DNA from: Mycobacterium sp. ACS1612
Lineage (GTDB): Bacteria; Actinomycetota; Actinomycetes; Mycobacteriales; Mycobacteriaceae
Length of the DNA: 52,532 nucleotides
NCBI RefSeq assembly: GCF_001667505.1
Contig: NZ_LZHZ01000026.1
Location: 1 to 52,532, forward strand
Direction: 5' to 3'
Shown here: positions 32,891 through 43,131 of the stretch, one piece after another
Position numbering within the stretch: position 1 is the stretch's first letter
Layout: each line of letters starts with the position of its first letter
The notes under the pieces: model-generated
Database searches by the model: none
The model's input: the letters and a program-made list of their open reading frames with translations, nothing else
Told to the model about the DNA's origin: nothing
Translations under genes and position numbers: made by a program

Positions 32891-32910
32891 CTTGTTAAGG
32901 AGAGTCCAGC

Positions 32911-34401
32911 ATGACCGAACTCAACGCCAGTACGCTCTCGCAGTTGCCTCCCAAGGTGACGGGGCCGCCCTACGATCGCAGCCGGCTCAAGCGCGGCATC
33001 GCGCATTTCGGCGTTGGCAATTTCCATCGCGCGCATCAAGCGTTCTACATCGACCGCTGTCTCGCCCTGCCTGGCCAGGAGGACTGGGGCATCGTCGGCA
33101 TCGGCCTGGGCGGCGGCGAGCGGGGCCGGCAGAAGGCCGCGCAGTTCCTTGCCCAGGACTGCCTGTACTCGCTCACCATCGCGCCGCCAAAAAGCGAACC
33201 GGACGTGCGCGTGATCGGTGCGCTGGTCGACTACCTACTCGGGCCAGATCAGCCGGATGAAGTGCTCGCCCTGTTGACCAGCCCAGACTTGCGCATCGTT
33301 TCGCTGACCATCACCGAGGGCGGCTATCACGTCGATCCGCAGTCGGATGCTTTCGTCACCGAGCACCCGGACGTGGCCCACGACCTCGCCGGCAATGGCG
33401 CGCCACACACGGTCTTCGGCTTCGTCACCGAAGCCTTGGCGCGGCGACGCGCGGCCGGCATCAAGCCGTTCACGGTCGTGTCGTGCGACAACCTGCGACA
33501 CAACGGCGAAGTGGCGCGGGCCGCCTTCGTCGGCTTTGCCAGCGCGCGTGACGCACAACTCGGCGCCTGGATCGATGCCAGCGTCGCCTTTCCCAACTCG
33601 CTGGTTGACCGCATCACGCCGTCGGTGTCTGCGGAAGACGCCACGCGTCTCAACGCGGCCAGCGGACTGCACGACCGAATCCCGCTAGTGGCCGAGGACT
33701 TCACCCAATGGGTAATCGAGGACCGCTTCACCGACGGTCGCCCCACGCTCGAAAAAGTGGGCGTGCAACTCAGCGATGAAGTGAAGCTGTGGGAGCAGGT
33801 GAAGGTGCGCGTGCTCAACGCCGGCCACCTCACCCTGGCTTACCCGGCCCTGCTGCTCGGCTACCACGAGGTGGCCGAGGCGATGCGCGACCCGCAGGTG
33901 CCGGTGCTGCTAGAACGCTTCCTCGACAAGATCGTGCTGCCGCTGCTCGAGGAGCCGCGGGACGTGAACCTCGTGGACTACAAGAACACCGTGCTCGAAC
34001 GCTTCTCCAACGAGGCGATGCACGACCAGCTGACGCGCATCGCCTCGGACAGCGCGTCCAAGGTGCCCGTGTATTTCACCAGCACGCTCAGGGAGATGCT
34101 TGCGGCCGGCATCGACCACCGCATCCCCGCCTTTACCCTTGCCGCCTGGAGCCGCGTGCTACAGGGCCAGGACGACAGCGGCAATGCCTTCGAGACAACC
34201 GAGCCGCGCCTCGACGATGAAGCGCGTCGGCACCTGGTATCGGGCGATCCGTCCGAAGCGCTGCGGATCGAGCCGCTGCTAGCGAGCGGTGTCGTGGAGC
34301 ACGCGGACTTCGTCGCCAGCTTCGAGGGCTATCGCACGGCTCTGGCCGAGCACGGCGCAAGAGCGACGCTGCAGGAGATTCTGGACTCCACGGCAAGCTG
34401 A
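32911..34401 (+). CDS. Mannitol-type polyol dehydrogenase (long-chain)
   Basis: A 496-aa NAD(P)-dependent mannitol/fructuronate dehydrogenase family enzyme. The Rossmann start is GIAHFGVGNFHRAHQAFY, followed by SLTITEGGYHVDP, VVSCDNLRHNG and PNSLVDRITP, with the catalytic K-x-x-x-x-N-x-x-H motif in KVRVLNAGHLTLAY. It would interconvert a ketose (fructose-like) and a polyol (mannitol-like). A strong Shine-Dalgarno sequence, TAAGGAGAG, precedes the ATG. The length is close to that of bacterial mannitol 2-dehydrogenase. Codon use is richer in GC third positions and CGC/CTG than the MFS gene, suggesting the module is a mosaic. Confidence 0.88.
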   Translation: MTELNASTLSQLPPKVTGPPYDRSRLKRGIAHFGVGNFHRAHQAFYIDRCLALPGQEDWGIVGIGLGGGERGRQKAAQFLAQDCLYSLTIAPPKSEPDVRVIGALVDYLLGPDQPDEVLALLTSPDLRIVSLTITEGGYHVDPQSDAFVTEHPDVAHDLAGNGAPHTVFGFVTEALARRRAAGIKPFTVVSCDNLRHNGEVARAAFVGFASARDAQLGAWIDASVAFPNSLVDRITPSVSAEDATRLNAASGLHDRIPLVAEDFTQWVIEDRFTDGRPTLEKVGVQLSDEVKLWEQVKVRVLNAGHLTLAYPALLLGYHEVAEAMRDPQVPVLLERFLDKIVLPLLEEPRDVNLVDYKNTVLERFSNEAMHDQLTRIASDSASKVPVYFTSTLREMLAAGIDHRIPAFTLAAWSRVLQGQDDSGNAFETTEPRLDDEARRHLVSGDPSEALRIEPLLASGVVEHADFVASFEGYRTALAEHGARATLQEILDSTAS

Positions 34402-34440
34402 CAGCGCCAATTGAAGCGTCGAAACAGAAGGAGACGTCAA

Positions 34441-35679
34441 ATGGCCGATCCGAAGGTGCTCGGCATCGTGCTCGCAGGTGGTGAGGGCAAGCGCCTCTTA
34501 CCATTGACCCTTGACCGGGCTAAGCCAGCCGTTCCGTTCGGCGGGCTGTATCGGTTGATCGATTTCGCGTTGTCGAACCTGGTCAACGCCGGGGTGCTGC
34601 GGATCGCGGTGCTCACGCAGTACAAGAGCCACAGCCTGGACCGCCACATCACCACGACCTGGCGGATGAGCAGCCTGCTCGCCAACTACGTGACACCGGT
34701 GCCCGCCCAGCAGCGCCTTGGCCCGCAGTGGTACACCGGCTCCGCCGATGCGATCTACCAGTCACTGAACCTGATCAACGACGAGAAGCCGGATCTGGTC
34801 ATCGTGTTCGGCGCCGACCACGTCTACCGCATGGACCCGAGGCAGATGATTGCGCAGCACCTCGACAGTGGCGCGGGCGCCACGGTGGCCGGCATTCCGG
34901 TGCCACGGAAGGAGGCCAGCGCCTTCGGGGTGATCAAGACCGCCTCCGACGGGCTCGGGGTCGAGGCGTTCCTGGAGAAACCGCCCGACCCGCCGGGGCT
35001 GCCAGGTCGGCCCGACGAGACGTTCGCATCGATGGGGAACTACCTGTTCTCGGCCGACGCGCTGGTCGAGGCGCTGCGCAAGGACGCCGCCGACGAGTCC
35101 AGCAAGCACGACATGGGCGGCAACATCATGCCGATGATGGTGGACCGGGGCATGGCACAGGTTTACGACTTTCAGCGCAACGAGGTACCCGGTGCGGACC
35201 CCGCCGACGCCGGCTACTGGCGGGACGTTGGAACGTTGGACTCCTACTACGACGCGCACATGGACCTGTGCGCTGTCGTGCCGTTATTCAACCTGTACAA
35301 CAGCGAGTGGCCGATTCTCACCCACATCCCGCCGCACCCACCGGCGAAGTTCGTGCACGAGGACGGCGAGCGGGTCGGCCATGCGGTCAACAGCGTGGTC
35401 GCCAACGGCGTCATCGTCTCTGGGGCGCTGGTCCGCGAGTCAGTACTGTCTCCCGGCGCGCGGATAGAGGACTACGCCATCGTGGAACGCTCAGTGATCA
35501 TGGACAACACCGTTGTCGCTGCCAACGCCGTGGTACGGAACGCAATCATCGACAAGGACGTGGTGGTACCCGAGGGGGCGCAGGTGGGGGTGGACAAAGA
35601 TCACGATCGGGCGCGCGGATTCGTCGTCTCAGACGGCGGTGTGACTGTCGTCGGCAAGGGCCAGGAGGTGACCAAGTGA
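34441..35679 (+). CDS. glgC: Glucose-1-phosphate adenylyltransferase
   Basis: A 412-aa protein with the nucleotidyltransferase motif [13 protein letters not shown] (residues 10-22), [32 protein letters not shown] and [18 protein letters not shown], followed by a left-handed beta-helix with hexapeptide-like repeats near the C-terminus. It makes ADP-glucose for glycogen, alpha-glucan or trehalose-related synthesis. ATG 34441 follows AGAAGGAGACGTCAA. Mycobacteria normally carry glgC next to glgA elsewhere (Rv1213/Rv1212c), so this is probably a second or relocated copy. It ends the sugar module. Confidence 0.92.
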   Translation: MADPKVLGIVLAGGEGKRLLPLTLDRAKPAVPFGGLYRLIDFALSNLVNAGVLRIAVLTQYKSHSLDRHITTTWRMSSLLANYVTPVPAQQRLGPQWYTGSADAIYQSLNLINDEKPDLVIVFGADHVYRMDPRQMIAQHLDSGAGATVAGIPVPRKEASAFGVIKTASDGLGVEAFLEKPPDPPGLPGRPDETFASMGNYLFSADALVEALRKDAADESSKHDMGGNIMPMMVDRGMAQVYDFQRNEVPGADPADAGYWRDVGTLDSYYDAHMDLCAVVPLFNLYNSEWPILTHIPPHPPAKFVHEDGERVGHAVNSVVANGVIVSGALVRESVLSPGARIEDYAIVERSVIMDNTVVAANAVVRNAIIDKDVVVPEGAQVGVDKDHDRARGFVVSDGGVTVVGKGQEVTK

Positions 35680-35892
35680 GCCTCTCGGCGCACGCCATCG
35701 CCGAGAGACTGTCAATGATCCAGTTTCGTTGGCGCTCAACGCCATCACTGCCGAGGAAGACCTGAACGTCGGTCTGATAAACGCGCCGACGTTTCCTCCG
35801 AAAGCAGTACTAGGCGGTGTGCCGATTCACGCCGACCGACGTCGCCCAAACCGCCAAACTCCGCGGGACGACCCGCATGTACAGGATGGCTG
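35676..35892 (+). pseudogene. Possible frameshifted ORF remnant after glgC
   Basis: A GTG overlapping the glgC stop (GTGA) opens a frame [14 protein letters not shown] that soon ends. Shifted by one register, the DNA continues NDPVSLALNAITAEE, then DLNVGLINAPTFPPKAV, with protein-like composition. Together they look like the degraded start of a gene at the right edge of the inserted module. An inverted repeat CTCTCGGCG/CGCCGAGAG (35682-35707) overlaps it. No family was recognised. Otherwise this 210-bp gap is empty. Confidence 0.28.
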
Positions 35893-36711
35893 CTAGCCAC
35901 GATCGTGCGGCGCCGACGCGACGATCCGCTCCGCCCGGCGAAGCACCGGAGCGTCGACCATCAGGCCGTCGAACTGGAACACACCGCGTTCGCTGGCAGC
36001 GGCGGTGAGCACCGCCTGCGCCCACTCGACCTGCTCCGGGGTCGGCGCATAGCCGGCGCGGATGACCGCCACTTGCGACGGATGGATGGCGACCTTGGCG
36101 TCGAAGCCGACCGCCACCGCGTCGTCGACCTCCTTGCCGAGGCCGTCGAAGTCCTTGATGTCCAGATACACCGAATCCAGCGCCATCCGTCCGTATGCCT
36201 TCGCGGCGAGCAGGGTCTGCGACCGCACATGCCGCGCAACCTCGCGGTAGCTGCCGTCCGGGTAGCGGTTGGCGGTGCCGCCCAGCACCGCGAACAGGTC
36301 CTCGGCGCCCCACATCAGCGCCATCGAGTTGTCCATCCGCGCCAGTTCGTTGACCGCCAGCGCACCCAACGGCGTCTCGATCAACACCACCACGTCCAGC
36401 GGCGCCAGATCCCGAACCTGCTGCGGCTCTTCGGTCTTCGCCAACATCACGGTGGTGTAGGCCGTACCGGACAGCGCCTCGAGGTCGAGTTGATGGTCGG
36501 CGGTCCCGCTCGGATTGACGCGCACGACGGTGCGGTTCGGATCGAGAGGCGTTTCGATCAGTGCTTTGCGGGCCGCCCCGCGGTCCTTGGCCGCAACGCC
36601 GTCCTCGAGGTCGAGGATCACCACATCGGCTGCCGCTGCGGCCTTTTCGAACCGTTCGGGTCGGTCGGCCGGGCAGAACAACCACGCCGGTCCCGTCTGG
36701 CTGAGTGCCAC
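35893..36711 (-). CDS. citE: CitE-like acyl-CoA lyase (Rv2498c type)
   Basis: A 272-aa TIM-barrel HpcH/HpaI-CitE family enzyme. Motifs are LFCPADRPERFEKA, DVVILDLEDGVA, VVRVNPSGT, VLIETPLGALAVNEL, MWGAEDLFAVLGG and AKVAIHPSQVAVI, with the metal-binding Glu/Asp positions in ETPLGA and AEDL. It stands alone without citrate-lyase alpha and gamma subunits. Work on Rv2498c points to a beta-hydroxyacyl-CoA lyase, matching the leucine-degradation context (HMG-CoA-type cleavage). The GTG start shares one base with the upstream stop (TAGTG). It is the last gene of the accD1 operon. Confidence 0.9.
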   Translation of the reverse strand: MALSQTGPAWLFCPADRPERFEKAAAAADVVILDLEDGVAAKDRGAARKALIETPLDPNRTVVRVNPSGTADHQLDLEALSGTAYTTVMLAKTEEPQQVRDLAPLDVVVLIETPLGALAVNELARMDNSMALMWGAEDLFAVLGGTANRYPDGSYREVARHVRSQTLLAAKAYGRMALDSVYLDIKDFDGLGKEVDDAVAVGFDAKVAIHPSQVAVIRAGYAPTPEQVEWAQAVLTAAASERGVFQFDGLMVDAPVLRRAERIVASAPHDRG

Positions 36712-37226
36712 TAACTCTCTCCCTCGGGTCGCATGCGCACCATGGTCTTGCGCGACGCGGTCGCGACGATGTCGCCGTGCTGGTTGCGGCCGGTGTGGGC
36801 GAACGTCACGATCCCCTCGCCGGGTCGGCTCTTGGATTCCCGCTTGTCGGTCACCTCGGTTTCGGCGTACAGCGTGTCACCGTGGAACAGCGGCTTGGGG
36901 AACGCCACCTCACCGAAGCCGAGGTTGCCGACGATGGTGCCCTGCGTCAGTTGAGCCACCGAAAGCCCGACCAGCGTCGAGAGCGTGAACATCGAATTCA
37001 CCAGGCGTTGGTTGAACGGCGGCAACGCATCCGAGAACGCGGCGTCCAGGTGCAGCGCCTGGGTGTTCATCGTCAGCGTGGTGAACAGCACGTTGTCGGC
37101 CTCGGTGATGGTGCGGCCCGGGCGGTGCTGGTACAGCACCCCCGTCTCGAACTCCTCGAACCACAGCCCGCGTTGGACGACTACCCGCTTACCGCTCACT
37201 TCTGTTGGATCGTTCGCTCCGCTCAC
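36711..37226 (-). CDS. MaoC-like hydratase (Rv2499c type)
   Basis: A 171-aa hot-dog-fold protein of the MaoC dehydratase family. Landmarks are GLWFEEFETGVLYQHRPGRT, TEADNVLFTTLTMN, an ALHLDAAFS segment corresponding to the D-x-x-x-A-x hydratase region, FGEVAFPKPLFHGDTLYAET, and the end TASRKTMVRM. It is likely to hydrate an enoyl-CoA intermediate in branched-chain acyl-CoA breakdown (for example methylglutaconyl-CoA); that step is inferred from the operon. GTG 37226 overlaps the fadE19 stop as GTGA. Confidence 0.87.
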   Translation of the reverse strand: MSGANDPTEVSGKRVVVQRGLWFEEFETGVLYQHRPGRTITEADNVLFTTLTMNTQALHLDAAFSDALPPFNQRLVNSMFTLSTLVGLSVAQLTQGTIVGNLGFGEVAFPKPLFHGDTLYAETEVTDKRESKSRPGEGIVTFAHTGRNQHGDIVATASRKTMVRMRPEGES

Positions 37227-38383
37227 AGCCCAGCCTCGCGCGCGATCAGCATCAGCTGCACTTCCGTTGTGCCCTCACCGATTTCGAGGATCTTGCTGTC
37301 GCGGTAGTGCCGCGCGACGGCGTATTCGTTCATGAATCCGTACCCGCCGAACACCTGGGTGGCGTCGCGAGCGTTGTCCATCGCGGCCTCGCTGGCCACC
37401 ATCTTGGCGATGGCCGCCGCCTTCTTGAACGGCTTGCCCGCCAACATCAGTGCGGCGGCGTCGTAGTACGCGGTGCGGGCGGCGTGTGCGCGCGCCTCCA
37501 TGCGTGCGATCTTGAACGCCACCGCCTGGAAGGTGCCGATGCGCGCGCCGAACGCCTCACGTTCCTTGGCGTACTTCACGCACTCGTCGACGCAGCCCTG
37601 GGCGGCGCCGACCGACAGCGCCGCGATGGCGATCCGGCCCTCGTCGAGGATGCGAAGGAAGTTGGCGTAGCCGCGGCCGCGCTCGCCGAGCAGGTTCTCC
37701 GCGGGCACCCGGACGTCGTCGAACGACAGCGGGTGGGTGTCCGAGGCATTCCAGCCGACCTTGTTGTACGCGGGTTCAGCGGTGAATCCCTCGGTGGGCA
37801 GCGGCACCAGGATCGACGAGATCTCTTTCTTTCCACCGCTTTCGCCGGTCACCGCGGTCACGGTGACCAATTTGGTGATGTCGGTGCCGGAGTTGGTGAT
37901 GAACTGCTTGGAGCCGTTGATGATCCAGTGCCCGTCGTCGAGCTTGGCGGTGGTTCTGGTGGCACCCGCGTCGGTGCCGCCACCGGCCTCGGTCAGGCCG
38001 AACGCGCCGAGCGCCTTGCCACTTGCCAACAGCGGCAACCATTCCTGCTTCTGTTGTTCGTTTCCGAAGCGGTACACCGGCATCGCGCCAAGCGACACGC
38101 CGGCCTCGAGCGTGATCGCCACGCTCTGGTCGACCTTGCCGAGTTCCTCGAGCGCCAGGCAGAGCGCGAAGTAGTCGCCGCCCATGCCGCCGTACTCCTC
38201 GGGGAACGGCAGGCCGAACAAGCCCATATCGGCCATCCCCGACACCACCTCATACGGGAACGAATGTTCCTCGTCGTGTTTGGCGGCGACGGGCGCGACG
38301 ACGGTCTGCGCGAAGTCGCGGACCGTCTTGGCGAGTTGTTCGTAATGGTCCGGCAGCATTCCGGTGGCCAAAAAGTCGCTCAT
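37223..38383 (-). CDS. fadE19: Acyl-CoA dehydrogenase FadE19 (isovaleryl/branched-chain type)
   Basis: A 386-aa flavoprotein. It has an N-terminal helical domain, [13 protein letters not shown] (FAD/substrate loop), [14 protein letters not shown], and the helical C-terminal domain with [32 protein letters not shown] and [12 protein letters not shown]. It oxidises a branched-chain acyl-CoA to the enoyl-CoA and passes electrons to ETF. Its ATG overlaps the accA1 stop (ATGA), and its stop overlaps the MaoC start. This corresponds to Rv2500c. The physiological substrate (isovaleryl- or 2-methylbutyryl-CoA) is inferred from pathway context. Confidence 0.9.
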   Translation of the reverse strand: MSDFLATGMLPDHYEQLAKTVRDFAQTVVAPVAAKHDEEHSFPYEVVSGMADMGLFGLPFPEEYGGMGGDYFALCLALEELGKVDQSVAITLEAGVSLGAMPVYRFGNEQQKQEWLPLLASGKALGAFGLTEAGGGTDAGATRTTAKLDDGHWIINGSKQFITNSGTDITKLVTVTAVTGESGGKKEISSILVPLPTEGFTAEPAYNKVGWNASDTHPLSFDDVRVPAENLLGERGRGYANFLRILDEGRIAIAALSVGAAQGCVDECVKYAKEREAFGARIGTFQAVAFKIARMEARAHAARTAYYDAAALMLAGKPFKKAAAIAKMVASEAAMDNARDATQVFGGYGFMNEYAVARHYRDSKILEIGEGTTEVQLMLIAREAGL

Positions 38384-40365
38384 GATTCGTCTTCCTCACT
38401 TGTGATGATCCTGGCCACCGGCTGGCGCACCTTGACCTGGTCGCCGACGGCGACGAGAAGCTCGACCGTGCCGTCGACCGGCGCGGTCAGCGCGTGCTCC
38501 ATCTTCATGGCTTCGACGGTGACGACGACGGTGCCGGTGGCGACGCTGTCGCCGTCCCCGACGCCGACTGCCACTACCGCGCCGGGCATCGGACTGGTCA
38601 GCTCGGCGTCACCGCTGTGTTCGTCGTCGGGCCGCACCGGCGCTTCCCGCACTTCCTCGACCCAGGCGGTGCGACCGCCGCCAGACAGCCAGATCTGGCC
38701 ATCGGTGGCGGCCACCAGGTATTCGGTGCGCAGGCCGTCCAGCGTGACGCTCAGCCGCTCACCGTCGAGAGATGCTGCCAGTGAACGTGTTTCGCCGTTT
38801 TCGACGCGCGCTGTGGCGGCATGCGGGGTGCCGGTGAGATGGACATGGTCGGTGCGGTCACCCGCACGCAGCCGGAACGTCGTGGGTGCCCGCTGCCCCA
38901 TCCGCCACCCCGACGGCACCGCCCACAGGTCACCCGCGGGTGCGGGCCAACACCGCAGCCACTTGAATGCTGCCGCGGCGATCAATTCGTCGTCACCGCA
39001 TTGCGCCGCCACAAAGTCCGGCGTTCTGCGGTCCAGAAGTCCGGTGTCCAACCGGCCTGCGGCGACATCGTCGTCGGCGAGCAGGAAGCGCAGGAAGTCG
39101 ATGTTGGTGGTGATCCCGAGCACCGCGGTGTCGGCCAGCGCACGGTCGAGCAGGCGTAGTGCGGCGGGCCGGTCGTCGGCGTAGGCGATGACCTTGGCCA
39201 GCATCGGGTCGTAGTCACTGCCCACGACGGTGCCGACAGCGAGGCCGGAATCGACGCGCACACCGGGCCCATCGGGTTCGGCGAGGCCCAGCACGTCACC
39301 ACCGGTGGGCAGGAACCCGCGCGCAGGATCCTCCGCATAAACCCGGGCCTCGACGGCGTGACCGCGCATCACGATGTCGTCCTGACTAATCGGCAGCTTC
39401 TCCCCCGCTGCGATGCGAACCTGGAGTTCGACCAGGTCGACACCGGTGACCATCTCGGTGACGGGGTGTTCCACCTGAAGGCGGGTGTTCATCTCCATGA
39501 AGAAGAACTCGTCGGGCCGGTCGGCGGACACGATGAATTCGACAGTGCCTGCGCCGGTGTAGTCGACGCTGCGGGCGGTGTCACAGGCCGCCGCGCCGAT
39601 GCGTGCCCGCGTCGCCGGGTCGAGCAGAGGCGACGGCGCCTCCTCGATCACCTTCTGGTGACGCCGCTGCAGGCTGCATTCGCGCTCGCCGAAATGCACG
39701 ACGTTGCCGTATCCGTCGGCGAGCACCTGTACCTCGATATGCCTGGGGTTCAACACGAATCGCTCGAGGAACAGCGTGTCGTCGCCGAACGCCGACGCCG
39801 CCTCGCGACGGGCGCTGGCCAGCGCCGCGGCCAGTTCCGACGGGTCGTGCACCACCCGCATGCCTTTACCGCCGCCGCCCGCCGACGGCTTGACCAACAC
39901 CGGGAAGCCGACCCCGTCGCCCCCTGCGATCAGGTCGGCATCGGTCAGGCCGGGCCGGGACACCCCCGGCACCACCGGAACACCGAACGCCGATACGGCC
40001 GCCTTCGCCGCGATCTTGTCGCCCATGGTCTCGATGGCGGCGGCCGGCGGCCCGATGAAGACGATCCCGGCGGCTTGCAGCGCCGCCGCGAATTGTGCGT
40101 TCTCCGAGAGGAATCCGTAGCCAGGATGCACGGCTTGGGCGCCGGTGCGCTGCGCCGCCTCCACCACCGCGTCGATGTCCAGATAACTCTGCCGCGCAGG
40201 CGCGGGCCCGATGCCGACGGCGACATCGGCCTCGGCAACGTGGCGGGCGTTGGCGTCGGCGTCGCTGAACACCGCGACCGAACGTATCCCCATCGCGCGC
40301 AGCGTGCGGATCACCCGCACCGCGATCTCCCCGCGGTTGGCTACCAGAACGGTGTTGAAGTGCAT
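38380..40365 (-). CDS. accA1: Acyl-CoA carboxylase alpha subunit (biotin carboxylase-BCCP)
   Basis: A 661-aa subunit with an N-terminal biotin carboxylase domain ([64 protein letters not shown]). It continues through a linker to a C-terminal biotinyl domain with the attachment motif [10 protein letters not shown]. It carboxylates biotin for the AccD1 partner, in the methylcrotonyl-CoA carboxylase step of leucine breakdown as known for the M. tuberculosis AccA1-AccD1 complex. ATG 40365 lies 2 nt after the accD1 stop, with AGGATGTGACG in front. A longer in-frame start would run into accD1 and is rejected. Confidence 0.93.
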   Translation of the reverse strand: MHFNTVLVANRGEIAVRVIRTLRAMGIRSVAVFSDADANARHVAEADVAVGIGPAPARQSYLDIDAVVEAAQRTGAQAVHPGYGFLSENAQFAAALQAAGIVFIGPPAAAIETMGDKIAAKAAVSAFGVPVVPGVSRPGLTDADLIAGGDGVGFPVLVKPSAGGGGKGMRVVHDPSELAAALASARREAASAFGDDTLFLERFVLNPRHIEVQVLADGYGNVVHFGERECSLQRRHQKVIEEAPSPLLDPATRARIGAAACDTARSVDYTGAGTVEFIVSADRPDEFFFMEMNTRLQVEHPVTEMVTGVDLVELQVRIAAGEKLPISQDDIVMRGHAVEARVYAEDPARGFLPTGGDVLGLAEPDGPGVRVDSGLAVGTVVGSDYDPMLAKVIAYADDRPAALRLLDRALADTAVLGITTNIDFLRFLLADDDVAAGRLDTGLLDRRTPDFVAAQCGDDELIAAAAFKWLRCWPAPAGDLWAVPSGWRMGQRAPTTFRLRAGDRTDHVHLTGTPHAATARVENGETRSLAASLDGERLSVTLDGLRTEYLVAATDGQIWLSGGGRTAWVEEVREAPVRPDDEHSGDAELTSPMPGAVVAVGVGDGDSVATGTVVVTVEAMKMEHALTAPVDGTVELLVAVGDQVKVRQPVARIITSEEDES

Positions 40366-40367
40366 CG

Positions 40368-41980
<1,613 letters not shown>

Positions 41981-42011
41981 CGAGTTGTCCACTAGCGAGC
42001 CGGAGGCGCAA

Positions 42012-42626
42012 ATGGCCACGTCGACGCGTTCCCCGACGCGACGCAGCCGGGCCAAATCCGACCGCCGCAGCCAGCTCATCGCCGCGGCAGAACGCCTGGT
42101 CGCCGAACGGGGCTATCTGGCGGTGCGGCTGGAGGACATCGGGGCGGCCGCCGGTGTCAGCGGCCCCGCGATATACCGGCACTTCCCCAACAAGGAAGCG
42201 CTTCTCGCGGAGCTTCTGGTCGGCATCAGTGCCCGCCTGCTGGCCGGGGCCACCAGCGTCGTCGACCAGGCCGACAGTGCCGCAGATGCGTTGGACGGGC
42301 TCATCGACTTTCATCTGGACTTCGCACTGGGAGAATCGGATCTGATCCGCATCCAGGACCGCGACCTTCAGCACTTACCGCCGACGGCCAAGCGTCAAGT
42401 GCGGAAAGCGCAGCGGCAATACGTCGAGATCTGGGTGGGTGTGCTGCGGCAGTTGAACGACTCGCTGAGCGAGGAGGACGCCCGCCTAATGGCACACGCG
42501 GCGTTCGGGTTGTTGAATTCGACGCCACACAGCGTCAAGCCCCATACCGCAAAAACGGCCGAGGCCAGTTCGCGATCCGTCCTGCGGGCGATGACGGTCG
42601 CTGCACTGGCCTCGGCCGGTCGTTGA
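42012..42626 (+). CDS. bkaR: TetR-family repressor, BkaR/Rv2506 type
   Basis: A 204-aa regulator. A basic N-terminus (TRSPTRRSRAKSDRRSQL) leads into the TetR HTH: AAERLVAERGYLAVRLEDIG, AAAGVSGPAIYRHFPNKEALLAEL. The C-terminal ligand-binding domain is all-helical. ATG 42012 has GGAGG at a spacing of 6; an upstream GTG (41985) would add nine residues and place the start next to the operator. Divergent from accD1 with two operators between. BkaR represses the branched-chain keto-acid catabolic genes; here its far target bkdABC is separated by an insertion. Confidence 0.88.
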   Translation: MATSTRSPTRRSRAKSDRRSQLIAAAERLVAERGYLAVRLEDIGAAAGVSGPAIYRHFPNKEALLAELLVGISARLLAGATSVVDQADSAADALDGLIDFHLDFALGESDLIRIQDRDLQHLPPTAKRQVRKAQRQYVEIWVGVLRQLNDSLSEEDARLMAHAAFGLLNSTPHSVKPHTAKTAEASSRSVLRAMTVAALASAGR

Positions 42627-42631
42627 CAGCG

Positions 42632-42787
42632 CTAGTACCAAACTCTCCTGCCGCCGACCGGGCGACCGACGGAGCCGAGGATCCAGAAGACGGCACCGAC
42701 GACGAGCAGTACGACGCCGATGTAGGTGAGGATCGATATGCCAAAGATCAGCCCGAGAATGAGCAGGATGGCTCCCAGGACAATCAT
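42632..42787 (-). CDS. 51-aa two-helix membrane protein (DUF6131-like)
   Basis: ATG 42787 follows TGGAGTAACC. The peptide is almost wholly hydrophobic: MIVLGAILLILGLIFGIS, then YIGVVLLVVGAVFWILGSVG, and ends GRPVGGRRVWY. The two-helix hairpin with a basic Arg-Arg-x-Trp-Tyr end matches the small mycobacterial membrane proteins annotated as DUF6131. Function unknown. Convergent with bkaR (6-bp gap). Confidence 0.72.
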   Translation of the reverse strand: MIVLGAILLILGLIFGISILTYIGVVLLVVGAVFWILGSVGRPVGGRRVWY

Positions 42788-42826
42788 GGTTACTCCATTT
42801 CTAGTGAATTGTTAACCGCCAGTTGA

Positions 42827-43036
42827 CTACTGGCTGGGCTCAGGAATGTTGCAGTTGGTCACCTTGGGGTTGACTCCCGCGTAATTCAGCGGACCCGCGA
42901 CCACCGTCAGAGCGATGGACCCCGCTGTCGCACAATTGTTTTCGGAGTTCTTGAAGTAGTCGCGCTGATAGGCCGCGACCACCCCGATCAGCAACCAGAC
43001 GAGCACAATGACGCCGAGAATTCCGCCGCCTCGCAT
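42827..43036 (-). CDS. Small membrane protein, 69 aa
   Basis: ATG 43036 has GGAGG 5 nt upstream; an in-frame start 12 nt earlier lacks one. The sequence begins MRGGGILGVIVLVWLLIGV with one N-terminal helix. The outer part is of about 45 residues with two Cys (NNCATAG and VTNCNIPEP), probably a disulfide, and the motif AAYQRDYF. It resembles small conserved mycobacterial envelope proteins. It lies 39 bp upstream of the 51-aa membrane protein on the same strand, possibly co-transcribed. Confidence 0.72.
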   Translation of the reverse strand: MRGGGILGVIVLVWLLIGVVAAYQRDYFKNSENNCATAGSIALTVVAGPLNYAGVNPKVTNCNIPEPSQ

Positions 43037-43131
43037 GTCTGCCTCCATCCGTTGTCGCGCCAGCGACTGACGCGCAGCGACCGTTTACCCGGCGGCTAAT
43101 TTGTCCAAACCTCAGGTCAGCTACGGATTGA

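Noticed and set aside
37205..39184. 659-codon plus-strand frame opposite fadE19/accA1
   Set aside because: It is antisense to two genes with full sets of family motifs and crosses their coupled junction. There is no Shine-Dalgarno sequence.
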